Below, piece by piece: positions 55,962 to 64,000 of a stretch of 64,000 bases of DNA. The stretch lies in NCBI GenBank assembly GCA_002300355.1, contig NSGV01000001.1:1302001-1366000 (forward strand), read 5' to 3'. A program made the position numbers and the translations under genes. Below the pieces are notes generated by a model. It was not told where the DNA came from, did no database searches, and worked only from the letters and a program-made list of their open reading frames with translations. Each line of letters begins with the position of its first letter. Positions within the stretch are counted from its first letter, which is position 1. Origin of the DNA: Streptomyces sp. TLI_235 (GTDB lineage: Bacteria; Actinomycetota; Actinomycetes; Streptomycetales; Streptomycetaceae).

Positions 55962-57299
55962 TCAGCAGGCGTCGAGGAAGCGGTCCAGCACGCGCACGCC
56001 GAACTTGAGGCCGTCCACCGGCACCCGCTCGTCCACGCCGTGGAACATGCCGGCGAAGTCGAGGTCCGGCGGCAGCTGCAGCGGGGCGAAGCCGAAGCAG
56101 CGGATGCCGAGGTCCTGGAAGGACTTGGCGTCGGTGCCGCCGGAGAGGCAGTAGGGGACGGCCCTGGCGATCGGGTCCTCGGCCTGCAGCGCCGACTGCA
56201 TGGCCTCGACCAGGGCGCCGTCGAAGCCGGTCTCGATCGCCTTGTCCGAGTGCAGCGTCTCCCGCTTGACCCGGGGGCCGAGCACCGAGTCCAGCTCGGC
56301 CAGGAACTCCTCCTCGTAGCCGGGCAGGAAGCGCCCGTCCACGTGCGCGGTTGCCTGGCCGGGGATGACGTTCACCTTGTAGCCGGCGCCGAGCATGGTC
56401 GGCTGGGCGGTGTTGCGCAGGGTGGTGCCGATCATCTTGGCGATGCCGCCGAGCACCCGCAGCGTCTCGTCCATGTTCTCCGGGTCGAGCTTCACGCCGA
56501 GGGCGTCCGACAGCTCGTCCAGGAAGGCGCGGACGGTCTTGGTGATCCGCAGCGGGAAGGTGTGCCGGCCGAGGCGGGCGACCGCCTCGCACAGCTCGGT
56601 GATGGCGTTGTCGTCGTTCTCCATCGAGCCGTGCCCGGCCCGGCCCTCCACGGTCAGGCGCATCCAGTGCATGCCCTTCTCCGCCGTCTCCACCAGGTAG
56701 AGGCGCACCTGGTCGTTGACGGTGAAGGAGAAGCCGCCGACCTCGCCGATGCCCTCGGTGACGCCCTCGAACAGCTCCGGGTGCTTGTCGACCAGGTAGC
56801 GGGCGCCGTACGTGCCGCCCGCCTCCTCGTCGGCGACGAAGGCCAGCACCAGGTCGCGCGGGGGCTTGCGGCCGGTGCGCAGCCGGTCGCGGACGACGGC
56901 GAGCGTCATCGCGTCCATGTCCTTCATGTCGACGGCGCCGCGGCCCCAGACGCAGCCGTCGGCGATCTCGCCGGAGAAGGGGTCGTGCGTCCAGTCCGCG
57001 GCGTTGGCCGGCACCACGTCGGTGTGGCCGTGGATCAGCAGGCCGGGCCGCGAGCGGTCCTCGCCCTCGATCCGGACGACCGTGGAGGCCCGCCCCTTCG
57101 CCGACTCGTAGATCTTCGGCTCCACGCCGAACTCGGCGAGCTGCTCGGCGACGTACTCCGCCGCCTTGCGCTCGCCGGGCCCGGAGCCGTCCCCGTAGTT
57201 GCTGGTGTCGATCCGAATCAGGTCGCGGCAGATGTCGGCGACCTCCGACTCGGCCGTCACCTTCGGGGCTCCCGCCCGCTCCGCCCTCGACTCACTCAC
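55962..57299 (-). CDS. M20-family metallopeptidase / deacylase
   Basis: A 445-residue zinc hydrolase of the M20/ArgE-DapE-CPG2 group. LLIHGHTDVVPA (His/Asp metal site, about 88-99), WGRGAVDMKD, FVADEEAGG (catalytic Glu and metal Glu), HTDVV-linked dimerisation domain in the middle (about 190-330) and the second metal His in MFHGVDERVP near the end. GTG at 57299 with GAGGAG about eight bases upstream. It would remove an acyl or peptide group; the substrate is unknown. Its promoter region faces the tRNA-Leu promoter. Confidence 0.9.
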   Translation of the reverse strand: MSESRAERAGAPKVTAESEVADICRDLIRIDTSNYGDGSGPGERKAAEYVAEQLAEFGVEPKIYESAKGRASTVVRIEGEDRSRPGLLIHGHTDVVPANAADWTHDPFSGEIADGCVWGRGAVDMKDMDAMTLAVVRDRLRTGRKPPRDLVLAFVADEEAGGTYGARYLVDKHPELFEGVTEGIGEVGGFSFTVNDQVRLYLVETAEKGMHWMRLTVEGRAGHGSMENDDNAITELCEAVARLGRHTFPLRITKTVRAFLDELSDALGVKLDPENMDETLRVLGGIAKMIGTTLRNTAQPTMLGAGYKVNVIPGQATAHVDGRFLPGYEEEFLAELDSVLGPRVKRETLHSDKAIETGFDGALVEAMQSALQAEDPIARAVPYCLSGGTDAKSFQDLGIRCFGFAPLQLPPDLDFAGMFHGVDERVPVDGLKFGVRVLDRFLDAC

Positions 57300-57461
57300 G
57301 GCCACTCCTCGTCTCCGGCCCGCCCGACGCACCTCGACGCCGCCCCCGACCCCACGCCGGGGCACCGCGGGCACCGTCCCGCCATCCTCCCCCAGCATCC
57401 GTCGCGCCCCAAGGCCATCAGCCCACGGATCGAAGCCCGTCGGCACCCCGCAGGGGCGGTT

Positions 57462-57491
57462 TTGGGACCGCAAGCCGATCTTTGCTACAGT
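57462..57491 (+). promoter_or_regulatory. Candidate tRNA-Leu promoter
   Basis: TTGGGA (57462-57467) and TACAGT (57486-57491) with an 18-base spacer, about 43 bases before the tRNA. Confidence 0.5.
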
Positions 57492-57533
57492 TGAGCACGT
57501 CAACGCGGCACGGAGCCGAAGAGACAACACCCC

Positions 57534-57621
57534 GTCCGGGTGGCGGAATGGCAGACGCGCTAGCTTGAGGTGCTAGTGCCCTTTATCGGGCGTGGGGGTT
57601 CAAGTCCCCCCTCGGACACCA
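57534..57621 (+). tRNA. tRNA-Leu (anticodon GAG)
   Basis: Class II tRNA with a long variable arm. The acceptor stem GTCCGGG pairs with CTCGGAC (one G-U), the anticodon stem CTAGC / GCTAG encloses the loop TTGAGGT with anticodon GAG (reads CUC and CUU), the T arm is GTGGGGGTTCAAGTCCCCCC-like with GTTCAAG, and CCA is encoded at the 3' end (57619-57621). Confidence 0.95.
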
Positions 57622-57625
57622 CACG

Positions 57626-57668
57626 GAAGGTGCCCGACCAGGTCTCTGGTCGGGCACCTTCTGCTTTT
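57626..57668 (+). terminator. Intrinsic terminator of tRNA-Leu
   Basis: Perfect 16-bp stem (GAAGGTGCCCGACCAG and its complement) with loop GTCT, followed by TGCTTTT, a true T-tract that is uncommon in this GC-rich DNA. Confidence 0.9.
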
Positions 57669-57820
57669 CCCGCCGGCATCCTGTGGGCCCGCCCCGATCG
57701 CCGTGCCGCCGCGCCACCCGCGCCGTCGCATCCCTGCCCCGTTCCCGGAACCCCGGACGTCGCCCGGCAGCCCCGCCGCGTCTGCCCGGTACCCCGTGCC
57801 GCCCTCGTGGTCTACGCTAT

Positions 57821-57838
57821 GCGGTACTGACGTACCGC
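57821..57838. promoter_or_regulatory. 18-bp palindrome GCGGTACTGACGTACCGC before the acyl-CoA dehydrogenase gene
   Basis: Seven-bp arms around TGAC, 24 bp upstream of the start codon and directly after a TACGCT -10-like box (57813-57818). The form is typical of TetR-family operators. Confidence 0.6.
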
Positions 57839-57862
57839 TTCGAGTACCACTTGGAGTCCGCC

Positions 57863-59002
57863 ATGGCCGTCGACCGGCTCCTCCCCACCCAGGAGGCCGA
57901 GGACCTGATCTCGCTGACCCGCGAGATCGCCGACCGGGAACTGGCGTCGCGTGTCGACCGGCACGAGACCGACGAGACCTACCCCGAGGGCCTGTTCGCG
58001 CTGCTCGGCAAGGCCGGCCTGCTGGGGCTGGCCTACCCGGAGGAGTACGGCGGCGGCGGGCAGCCGTACGAGGTGTACCTCCAGGTGCTCGAGGAGCTCG
58101 CCGCCCGCTGGGCCGCCGTCGCGGTGGCCACCAGCGTCCACACCCTGGCCTGCCACCCGCTGTACGCCTTCGGCACCGAGGAGCAGAAGGGCCGCTGGCT
58201 GCCGGACATGCTGGCCGGCGCGGCGGTCGGCGGCTACAGCCTCTCCGAGCCCCAGGCGGGCTCCGACGCGGCCTCGCTGAACTGCAAGGCCGAGGCGGTC
58301 GAGGGCGGCTACCGGATCACCGGCACCAAGGCCTGGATCACCCACGGCGGCAAGGCTGACTTCTACGCGCTGTTCGCCCGCACCGCCCCCGGCGGCAGGG
58401 GCGTCTCCTGCTTCCTCGCGCCCGGCGCGGTCGAGGGCCTCACCTTCGGCAAGCCCGAGCGCAAGATGGGCCTGCAGGCCGTGCCCACCACCTCCGCCCA
58501 CTGGGACGGCGCGGTGCTCGACGCGGACCGGCTGATCGGCGCCGAGGGCCAGGGCCTGCAGATCGCCTTCAGCGCCCTCGACAACGGCCGGCTCGGCATC
58601 GCGGCCTGCGCCACCGGCCTCGCCCAGGCCGCGCTGGACGCCGCCGTCGACTACGCCAACGAGCGGACGACCTTCGGCCGGAAGATCATCGACCACCAGG
58701 GCCTGGGCTTCCTGCTCGCCGACATGGCCGCCGCGGTCGACTCCGCCCGCGCCACCTACCTGGACGCGGCCCGCCGCCGTGACGCCGGCCGCCCGTTCAG
58801 CCGGCAGGCCAGCGTCGCCAAGCTGATCGCCACCGACGCCGCCATGAAGGTGACCACCGACGCCGTGCAGGTGCTCGGCGGGTACGGGTACACCCGCGAC
58901 TTCCCGGTCGAGCGGTACATGCGCGAGGCGAAGATCATGCAGATCTTCGAGGGCACCAACCAGATCCAGCGCCTCGTCATCAGCCGCGGCCTCGCCCGCT
59001 GA
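57863..59002 (+). CDS. Acyl-CoA dehydrogenase
   Basis: A 379-residue flavoenzyme that oxidises acyl-CoA to the trans-2-enoyl form. The family features are YSLSEPQAGSDAAS (FAD/substrate, about 130), ITGTKAWITHG, RTTFGRKIIDHQG and the C-terminal catalytic Glu in IFEGTNQIQRL (about residue 364). Helical N- and C-domains with a middle beta domain. ATG at 57863 with GGAG upstream. The upstream palindrome and the SDR gene 29 bp downstream imply a small regulated operon of fatty-acid or branched-chain degradation. Confidence 0.92.
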   Translation: MAVDRLLPTQEAEDLISLTREIADRELASRVDRHETDETYPEGLFALLGKAGLLGLAYPEEYGGGGQPYEVYLQVLEELAARWAAVAVATSVHTLACHPLYAFGTEEQKGRWLPDMLAGAAVGGYSLSEPQAGSDAASLNCKAEAVEGGYRITGTKAWITHGGKADFYALFARTAPGGRGVSCFLAPGAVEGLTFGKPERKMGLQAVPTTSAHWDGAVLDADRLIGAEGQGLQIAFSALDNGRLGIAACATGLAQAALDAAVDYANERTTFGRKIIDHQGLGFLLADMAAAVDSARATYLDAARRRDAGRPFSRQASVAKLIATDAAMKVTTDAVQVLGGYGYTRDFPVERYMREAKIMQIFEGTNQIQRLVISRGLAR

Positions 59003-59031
59003 CCCGTCCTTACGCCACCGAGGAGACTTCC

Positions 59032-59793
59032 ATGGACATCGCCGGTTCCGCCGCCCTGGTCACCGGCGCCGCCTCAGGCCTGGGTGCGGCCACCGCCGCC
59101 GCCCTCGCCGCGCGCGGCGCCACCGTCTACGGCCTGGACCTGGACAAGGCCGTCGCCGCCGCGGGTCCGCAGCCGGACGGGGTGACCCTGCTCGCCGCCG
59201 ACGTCACCGAGGAGGCGCCGGTCCGGGAGGCGCTGGCGCGGATCGACGCCGACGGCGCCGAGCTGCGGCTGGCCGTCAACTGCGCCGGCATCGCCCCCTC
59301 CGCGCGCATCCTGGGCCGCAAGGGCCCGCACGACCTGGACCTGTTCCGCACGGTCCTCAACGTGAACCTGCTCGGCACCTTCAACGTGATGCGCCTCGCC
59401 GCGGAGGCGATCGCCCGGCACGGGGCCGACGAGCACGGCCAGCGCGGCCTGATCGTCAACACCGCCTCCATCGCGGCCTTCGAGGGCCAGGTCGGCCAGA
59501 TCGCCTACGCCGCCTCCAAGGCCGGTGTGGCGGGCATGACGATCACCGCCGCCCGCGACCTCGCCCAGTTCGGCATCCGGGTGGTCACGATCGCCCCCGG
59601 CATCGTGGACACCCCGATGATGGCCGGCTTCGGCGACGACGTCCGGGCCGGGCTGGCCGCGAGCGTGACCTTCCCGCAGCGGCTCGCGCAGCCCGAGGAG
59701 TACGCCCGCCTGGTCACCATGATCACCGAGCACGACTACCTCAACGGCGAGACCGTCCGGATGGACGGCGCGCTGCGGATGACCGCCCGCTGA
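59032..59793 (+). CDS. Short-chain dehydrogenase (3-hydroxyacyl-CoA dehydrogenase type II-like)
   Basis: A 253-residue NAD(P)-binding SDR. TGAASGLGAAT is the cofactor glycine motif, NCAGIAP the NAG motif, VNTASIAAFEGQVGQIAYAASKAG contains catalytic Ser and YxxxK. The closing APGIVDTPMMAGF and the sequence between match the HSD17B10-like hydroxyacyl-CoA dehydrogenases, which fits its place directly behind the acyl-CoA dehydrogenase gene. ATG at 59032. Likely third step of beta-oxidation-type metabolism. Confidence 0.88.
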   Translation: MDIAGSAALVTGAASGLGAATAAALAARGATVYGLDLDKAVAAAGPQPDGVTLLAADVTEEAPVREALARIDADGAELRLAVNCAGIAPSARILGRKGPHDLDLFRTVLNVNLLGTFNVMRLAAEAIARHGADEHGQRGLIVNTASIAAFEGQVGQIAYAASKAGVAGMTITAARDLAQFGIRVVTIAPGIVDTPMMAGFGDDVRAGLAASVTFPQRLAQPEEYARLVTMITEHDYLNGETVRMDGALRMTAR

Positions 59794-59813
59794 GCCGGAC
59801 TCCGTCCACGTCC

Positions 59814-59852
59814 GGAGGGGCCCGCCGATCACCGCGATCGGCAGGCCCCTCC
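59814..59852. terminator. Bidirectional terminator, SDR gene / acyl-CoA synthetase gene
   Basis: Seventeen-pair stem (GGAGGGGCC-GCCGATC against GATCGGC-GGCCCCTCC) with one mismatch and a 5-base loop. Confidence 0.8.
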
Positions 59853-59860
59853 GCGTGTGC

Positions 59861-61546
59861 TCAGCCCTTCAGGGACGGGAAGTCGGACTCCCAGTACTCG
59901 TGCGGGTTGCGGGCCTCGCCGTGCCGCTCCTCGTGCTGCCGCAGCTCCACCCGGCGGATCTTGCCGGAGATCGTCTTCGGCAGGTCGGCGAACTCCAGCC
60001 GCCGGACCCGCTGGTAGGCGCTCAGCCGCTCGCGGGTGAACCGCAGGATGTCCTGGGCGAGTTCGGGGCCGGGCTGATGCCCCTGCGCCAGGACGACGAA
60101 GGCCTTGGGCACCGCGAGCCGCACCGGGTCCGGCGAGGGCACCACGGCCGCCTCCGCCACCGCCGGGTGCTCGATCAGCACGCTCTCCAGCTCGAACGGC
60201 GAGATCCGGTAGTCACTCGCCTTGAACACGTCGTCGGCGCGCCCGACATAGGTGATGAAGCCGTCCGCGTCCCGCGCGGCCACGTCACCGGTGCGGTAGA
60301 AACCGCCCCGCATCGCCTCGGCGGTCTTCTCCGCGTCGCCGCGGTAGCCGCGCATCAGCCCGGCCGGCCGGTGCGCCAGGTCCAGACTCAGCTCGCCCTC
60401 CTCGGCGGGCCGGCCCTCGGCGTCCAGCAGGGCGATGCGGTAGCCCGGCAGCGGGCGGCCCATCGAACCGGGCTTCACCGGCTGCCCGGGGGTGTTGCCG
60501 ACCTGCGCGGTCGTCTCCGTCTGACCGAACCCGTCCCGGACGGTCAGCCCCCAGGCCTTGCGCACCTGCTCGACGACCTCGGGGTTGAGCGGCTCACCCG
60601 CGGCGACCAGCTCGCGCAGCGCGAGCCGGTGGGCCGTCAGGTCGGCCTGGATCAGCATCCGCCACACCGTCGGCGGCGCGCACAGCGTGGTGACCCGGCA
60701 GCGCTCCAGTACCTCCAGCAGCCGGTTCGCGTCGAACCGCGCCTGGTTGAGAACCAGCACGGTCGCCTCGGCGTTCCAGGGCGCGAAGATGTTGCTCCAC
60801 GCGTGCTTCGCCCAGCCCGGCGAGGAGATGTTGAGGTGGACGTCCCCGGGCTGCAGCCCGATCCAGTACATGGTCGACAGGTGGCCGACCGGGTACGAGG
60901 TGTGGGTGTGCTCGACCAGCTTCGGCCTGGACGTCGTGCCGGAGGTGAAGTACAGCAGCAGCGGGTCGCCCGCCGGGGTCTGTCCGTCCGGTTCGAAGGT
61001 GCCAGGGGCGCCGTCCGCCTCGGTGAACCGGGTCCAGCCCTCGGCCTCGCCGCCCACCGCGATGCGCAGGTCGGCGCCGGGCAGGCCGGCGAAGCGGTCC
61101 GCCACTCCGGCGTCGGCGATCACACCGCGGACCTGGCCACGTTCGAGGCGGTCGCGCAGGTCGTCGGGGCTCAGCAGCAGGGTCGCCGGGATCACCACCA
61201 CGCCGAGCTTCATCGCCCCGAGCATGGCCTCCCACAGCTCGGGCACGTTGCCCAGCATCACCAGCACCCGGTCACCGCGTCGCAGCCCCAGCTCCCGCAG
61301 GTGGTTGGCGACCTGGTTGGAGCGCCGGGACATCTCGCGGAACGTGCGGGTGTGCTCGGCGCCGTCCTCGTCGACCACCCGGAGCGCGCACCCGTCGTTG
61401 TCCTCGGCGATCCGGTCGAACCAGTCGAGCGCCCAGTTGAAGGCCTCCGGCCGCGGCCATCGGAACTCCCGGCAGGCGGCGTCGTAGTCGGTGCGGTGGC
61501 GCAGCAGGACGTCGCGGGCCGCGAGAAATTCGTCGACCGAGCCCAT
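59861..61546 (-). CDS. Medium-chain acyl-CoA synthetase / AMP-dependent ligase
   Basis: A 561-residue ANL-superfamily enzyme that activates a carboxylic acid with ATP and transfers it to CoA. Motifs: LYFTSGTTSRPK (A3, about residue 205), FGQTETT (A5), YRTGD (A7) and KTISGKIRR with the catalytic Lys (A10, about residue 530). The CoA-ligase form is similar to AcsM. ATG at 61546 with GAGGAGAC upstream. Convergent with the acyl-CoA dehydrogenase operon, so it may feed the same pathway. Confidence 0.88.
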   Translation of the reverse strand: MGSVDEFLAARDVLLRHRTDYDAACREFRWPRPEAFNWALDWFDRIAEDNDGCALRVVDEDGAEHTRTFREMSRRSNQVANHLRELGLRRGDRVLVMLGNVPELWEAMLGAMKLGVVVIPATLLLSPDDLRDRLERGQVRGVIADAGVADRFAGLPGADLRIAVGGEAEGWTRFTEADGAPGTFEPDGQTPAGDPLLLYFTSGTTSRPKLVEHTHTSYPVGHLSTMYWIGLQPGDVHLNISSPGWAKHAWSNIFAPWNAEATVLVLNQARFDANRLLEVLERCRVTTLCAPPTVWRMLIQADLTAHRLALRELVAAGEPLNPEVVEQVRKAWGLTVRDGFGQTETTAQVGNTPGQPVKPGSMGRPLPGYRIALLDAEGRPAEEGELSLDLAHRPAGLMRGYRGDAEKTAEAMRGGFYRTGDVAARDADGFITYVGRADDVFKASDYRISPFELESVLIEHPAVAEAAVVPSPDPVRLAVPKAFVVLAQGHQPGPELAQDILRFTRERLSAYQRVRRLEFADLPKTISGKIRRVELRQHEERHGEARNPHEYWESDFPSLKG

Positions 61547-61652
61547 GGCCTGTCTCCTCGGTGGTGATCGGGACCGTCTCTCGCCCTCATCCTGCCGCCG
61601 GGCCGCCGACCGCCGCCGGAGATTCGCCGGGTGTCCGGTGTCCCGGGCACAT

Positions 61653-61689
61653 CGCCCCCGGCCGCCCGAGGGGCGGGCGGCCGGGGGCG
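61653..61689 (-). terminator. Terminator of the expansin-like gene
   Basis: Perfect 15-bp inverted repeat (CGCCCCCGGCCGCCC and its complement) with a 7-base loop, just past the stop codon at 61698. Confidence 0.75.
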
Positions 61690-61697
61690 GTCCTCCG

Positions 61698-62576
61698 TCA
61701 GCAGGCGCCGTCGTCCCGCCAGACGGCCCAGGAGCCGGGGTCGTTCGGCACCGCGCCGGTGGAGTAGTACGTGGCGGTGTAGGCATGGCCGTTGTACGCG
61801 GCGCGGTCGCCGGGCACGTAGGACTTCGAGGCGGTCCACGCCACCGGGCAGGTGGTTCCGCCGCCCCCGCCGCCGGCCGTGGTCACGGTGAGGGCGGCGG
61901 ACGGGGTGCCCGCCCTGCCGGCGGAGTCCACGGCGGCCACCGTGTAGCCGTAGGCGGTGGCGGCGGAGAGCCCGGTGTCGGTGAAGAAGGCACCGGAGGG
62001 CGAGCCGACCTTGGTGCCGCCGCGGTACACCGCGTACGAGGCGGCGCCGCCGACGCCGTTCCATGAGAGCGAGACGGTGCTGCCGGTGGTGCCGGTGGCC
62101 TTCAGACCGGTGGGAGCGGGCAGTGTCCCGGTGCCCCCGCTTCCGCCGCCGGAGTTCACGAATTTCCAGGTGATGCCGCTGACCGTGCCGAGGTCGAGGT
62201 CGGCCAGCCGCTGGAAGGCCGGCTTGCTGAGGTCGATGTGGTCGGCCGGGCAGGTCGGGCACTTGTCCTTGACCGGGACGGTGACGGTGCGGCCGTTGTA
62301 GCTGACCTCGACCGAAATGCCCTTGCAGAGGTCGTCGTTGTTCGGATTGGCGGCGGTCCACCATGAGGCGGAGACGGCGACCAGGTCCTCGGCCGCGGCG
62401 TTGATCGACGTGCCGCAGGCGCCGTAGCCCGCGTCGTCGTACCAGGTCATCTTGCCCGTCCGGGTCTGTCCGATCGGGATCGCGGCCATGGCGGCCCCGA
62501 CCCCGAGGACGGTGAGGACCACGGCGCCGATCAGGGCGGCGACCCATCGGCGTATGCGCTTGGGAGCGGCGTGCAC
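61698..62576 (-). CDS. Secreted expansin-like DPBB protein with FN3 and chitin-binding modules
   Basis: A 292-residue exported protein. Signal/anchor (about 10-33), double-psi beta-barrel (about 38-140, with YGACGTSINA, KDKCPTCPADHIDLS and the conserved Asp), Gly/Ser linker, fibronectin III module (about 152-238), linker, and a C-terminal CBM5/12-type chitin-binding module (about 246-292, WTASKSYVPGDRAAYNGHAY). DPBB proteins of this sort loosen polysaccharide walls without hydrolysis. GTG at 62576 with AGGAGGTCGA immediately upstream fixes the start; a longer frame upstream is rejected. Likely acts on chitin or fungal/cell-wall polymers. Confidence 0.85.
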   Translation of the reverse strand: MHAAPKRIRRWVAALIGAVVLTVLGVGAAMAAIPIGQTRTGKMTWYDDAGYGACGTSINAAAEDLVAVSASWWTAANPNNDDLCKGISVEVSYNGRTVTVPVKDKCPTCPADHIDLSKPAFQRLADLDLGTVSGITWKFVNSGGGSGGTGTLPAPTGLKATGTTGSTVSLSWNGVGGAASYAVYRGGTKVGSPSGAFFTDTGLSAATAYGYTVAAVDSAGRAGTPSAALTVTTAGGGGGGTTCPVAWTASKSYVPGDRAAYNGHAYTATYYSTGAVPNDPGSWAVWRDDGAC

Positions 62577-62652
62577 TCGACCTCCTGGAAGAGATGGGGG
62601 TGCTGTTCTCGTCGCGTCAGCCCGTCCGCACAGCCGCGACTGACAGTTCATC

Positions 62653-62682
62653 ATAAAAAGCGACGAGGCGCGCCGGGGTCAA
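62653..62682 (-). promoter_or_regulatory. Candidate promoter of the expansin-like gene
   Basis: TTGACC and TTTTAT (minus strand) with an 18-base spacer, about 75 bp before the start codon, in an AT-rich patch of the divergent gap. Confidence 0.4.
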
Positions 62683-62785
62683 CGGCTCTGTGGTGCAGAC
62701 CACTTGGGCCGAGCGGCCCAGGCCGCCCCTTCCCTCCCGCACCCGCACGCCCTAGGCTGCGCTGAAAACCGGGGGATTCGAAGGG

Positions 62786-64000
62786 GTGAGCCGGCAGGCC
62801 GTGGCGCTGACCTACCAACTGCTTGGCCCTGTCCGCGTGTTCGACGACCGCGCGGAGCTGAACGCCGGCCCGGCCAAGCAGCGGGCGGTGCTGGCCATGC
62901 TGCTCGCCGCCGAGGGCCGCCCCCTCTCCCGCCGTGAGATCGTGGACGGCGTGTGGGGCTGCGCCGCTCCCGCCACCGCGCCGCACCTGGTCGCCACCTA
63001 CGTGGCCCGGCTGCGCAAGGCCGTCGACCCCGGCCGGGCGCACGGCACCGGCCCGTCCGTCCTGCTCTCGCACGGTGACGGCTACGCGCTGCCGACACCG
63101 CCCGAACACCTGGACATCGCCCTGTTCCAGCGGGCCCGGCAGGCCGCCCGGAGCCGCCACGGGGCCGGCGATCTCGCGGGCTGCACGGCCGAGTTGGAGC
63201 GAGCGCTGGCGTTCTGGCGGGGCGGCGCGCTGGAGGGCGTCCCCGGCCCGCACGCCGAGCGGCTGCGGGGCCGGCTGGAGGAGGCCCGCCTGTCCACCCG
63301 GGAGCAGCGGTTCGCCGTTCTGCTGGAGCGCGGGCGGCACCACGAGACCTTGCCCGAGCTGTCCGCCCTCGCCGCGGCCCACCCGTGCCGCGAGCGGCTC
63401 CGCGCCCTGCTGATGCTCGCGCTGTACCGCGCCGACCGCCGGGCGGAGGCCCTCGCCGCCTTCCAGGACACCTGGCGGACCCTGGTGGAGGAGGACGGGA
63501 TCGAGCCCGGCGCCGAGCTGCGCACCCTGCGGCGGCGCATCCTGGACGACGACCCGGCGCTCCGCCCGGCCGCGGCCGCCGCCCCGCCCCGGCGGCTCCC
63601 GGCCGTCTCCCGACTCCCGCCGGACACACCGGACTTCACCGGCCGGCGACACGAACTCGCCGCCCTGTCCCGGCTCGCCGCCCGACCGGGTGCCAAGGCG
63701 GCGGGCGGCCGCATCGTGGCTGCCGTCGCCGCACCTGCCGTCGCCGTGCTCACCGGCCCGAGCGGCATCGGCAAGACGGCGCTCGCGGTGCACGCCGCCC
63801 GCCGGCTCGCCCACCGCTACCCCGACGGCCGGCTCCACGTGCACCTGCGGGGCAGTAGCGACCGCCCCGCCGCACCCGGCGACGTCCTGGCCGGCCTGCT
63901 GGAGGACCTGGGTGTCCCCCGCGGCCGGATCCCCGCCGACACCGAACGCCGCACCGCGCTCTACCGCACCACCACCGCCGGCCGCCGACTGCTGCTCGTG
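62786..64000 (+). CDS. SARP-type regulator with BTAD and NB-ARC ATPase domain (partial, runs off right edge)
   Basis: AfsR/DnrI-type regulator. The 405 visible residues contain a winged-helix OmpR-like DNA-binding domain (about 8-95, QLLGPVRVFDD and LVATYVARLRKAVD), a bacterial transcriptional activation domain (about 100-245, rich in Arg/Leu TPR-like helices), a Pro/Ala linker, and the start of an NB-ARC nucleotide-binding domain with P-loop GPSGIGKTAL (about residue 324). GTG at 62786; another in-frame GTG at 62801 is possible. Divergent from the expansin-like gene. AfsR-like proteins control secondary metabolism; targets here unknown. Confidence 0.88.
   Translation, partial: MSRQAVALTYQLLGPVRVFDDRAELNAGPAKQRAVLAMLLAAEGRPLSRREIVDGVWGCAAPATAPHLVATYVARLRKAVDPGRAHGTGPSVLLSHGDGYALPTPPEHLDIALFQRARQAARSRHGAGDLAGCTAELERALAFWRGGALEGVPGPHAERLRGRLEEARLSTREQRFAVLLERGRHHETLPELSALAAAHPCRERLRALLMLALYRADRRAEALAAFQDTWRTLVEEDGIEPGAELRTLRRRILDDDPALRPAAAAAPPRRLPAVSRLPPDTPDFTGRRHELAALSRLAARPGAKAAGGRIVAAVAAPAVAVLTGPSGIGKTALAVHAARRLAHRYPDGRLHVHLRGSSDRPAAPGDVLAGLLEDLGVPRGRIPADTERRTALYRTTTAGRRLLLV

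Overview
High-GC (roughly 70% or more) actinobacterial chromosome, almost certainly a Streptomycetaceae member (Streptomyces, Kitasatospora or Streptacidiphilus). Support: a long sortase-type and a short chaplin, a complete 20S proteasome/pupylation locus, a mycothiol ligase (MshC) operon, many GTG/TTG starts with strong GGAGG-type ribosome sites, and an AfsR/SARP-type regulator. The species cannot be fixed from sequence reading alone. The window looks like chromosomal core; I see no insertion sequence, integrase, prophage or CRISPR array.

Layout. 1-13.4 kb (all minus): from right to left ARC ATPase, Dop, Pup, PrcB, PrcA, PafA, then three FKBP-type prolyl isomerases (lipoprotein, membrane-anchored and cytosolic), the WYL regulators PafB and PafC, two small conserved proteins and the edge of TatA. 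This is the protein-tagging and degradation system with its DNA-damage regulator. A 116-bp tandem duplication sits between pafB and the cytosolic FKBP gene. 13.5-27 kb: ferredoxin, tRNA m1A58 methyltransferase, site-2-protease-like M50 protein with CBS domains, Fe-S RecB-type nuclease, orphan response regulator, orphan peptide-binding lipoprotein, HAD phosphatase, cobalamin-dependent methionine synthase, a GH18-like membrane protein and a GNAT acetyltransferase. 27-29 kb: a PadR/HAAS-domain pair and a TetR/DUF1304 pair, each with palindromic sequence upstream.

29-42 kb (minus): a glucan-utilisation locus made of a LacI regulator, a GH71/GH99-like secreted hydrolase interrupted by an in-frame TAG, a 1,430-residue multidomain GH87-type alpha-1,3-glucanase, a sugar ABC transporter (binding lipoprotein plus two permeases, without its own ATPase) and a GH13 alpha-glucosidase. 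Together they would cut alpha-1,3-glucan outside the cell, import oligosaccharides and hydrolyse them in the cytoplasm.

42-54 kb: SGNH esterase, PAC2-family protein, the four-gene mshC operon (phosphoglycerate-mutase-like, DUF3090, kinase-fold protein, MshC), CorA transporter, F420-type LLM oxidoreductase, an aldo/keto reductase with an altered active site, a RecD2-like protein that appears to have lost its P-loop, and small conserved proteins. 54-64 kb: long and short chaplins, M20 peptidase, tRNA-Leu(GAG), acyl-CoA dehydrogenase/SDR pair with an 18-bp palindrome at the promoter, an acyl-CoA synthetase, an expansin-like secreted protein with FN3 and chitin-binding modules, and a SARP-NB-ARC regulator cut by the right edge. 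Most gene ends carry strong inverted repeats that I list as terminators.
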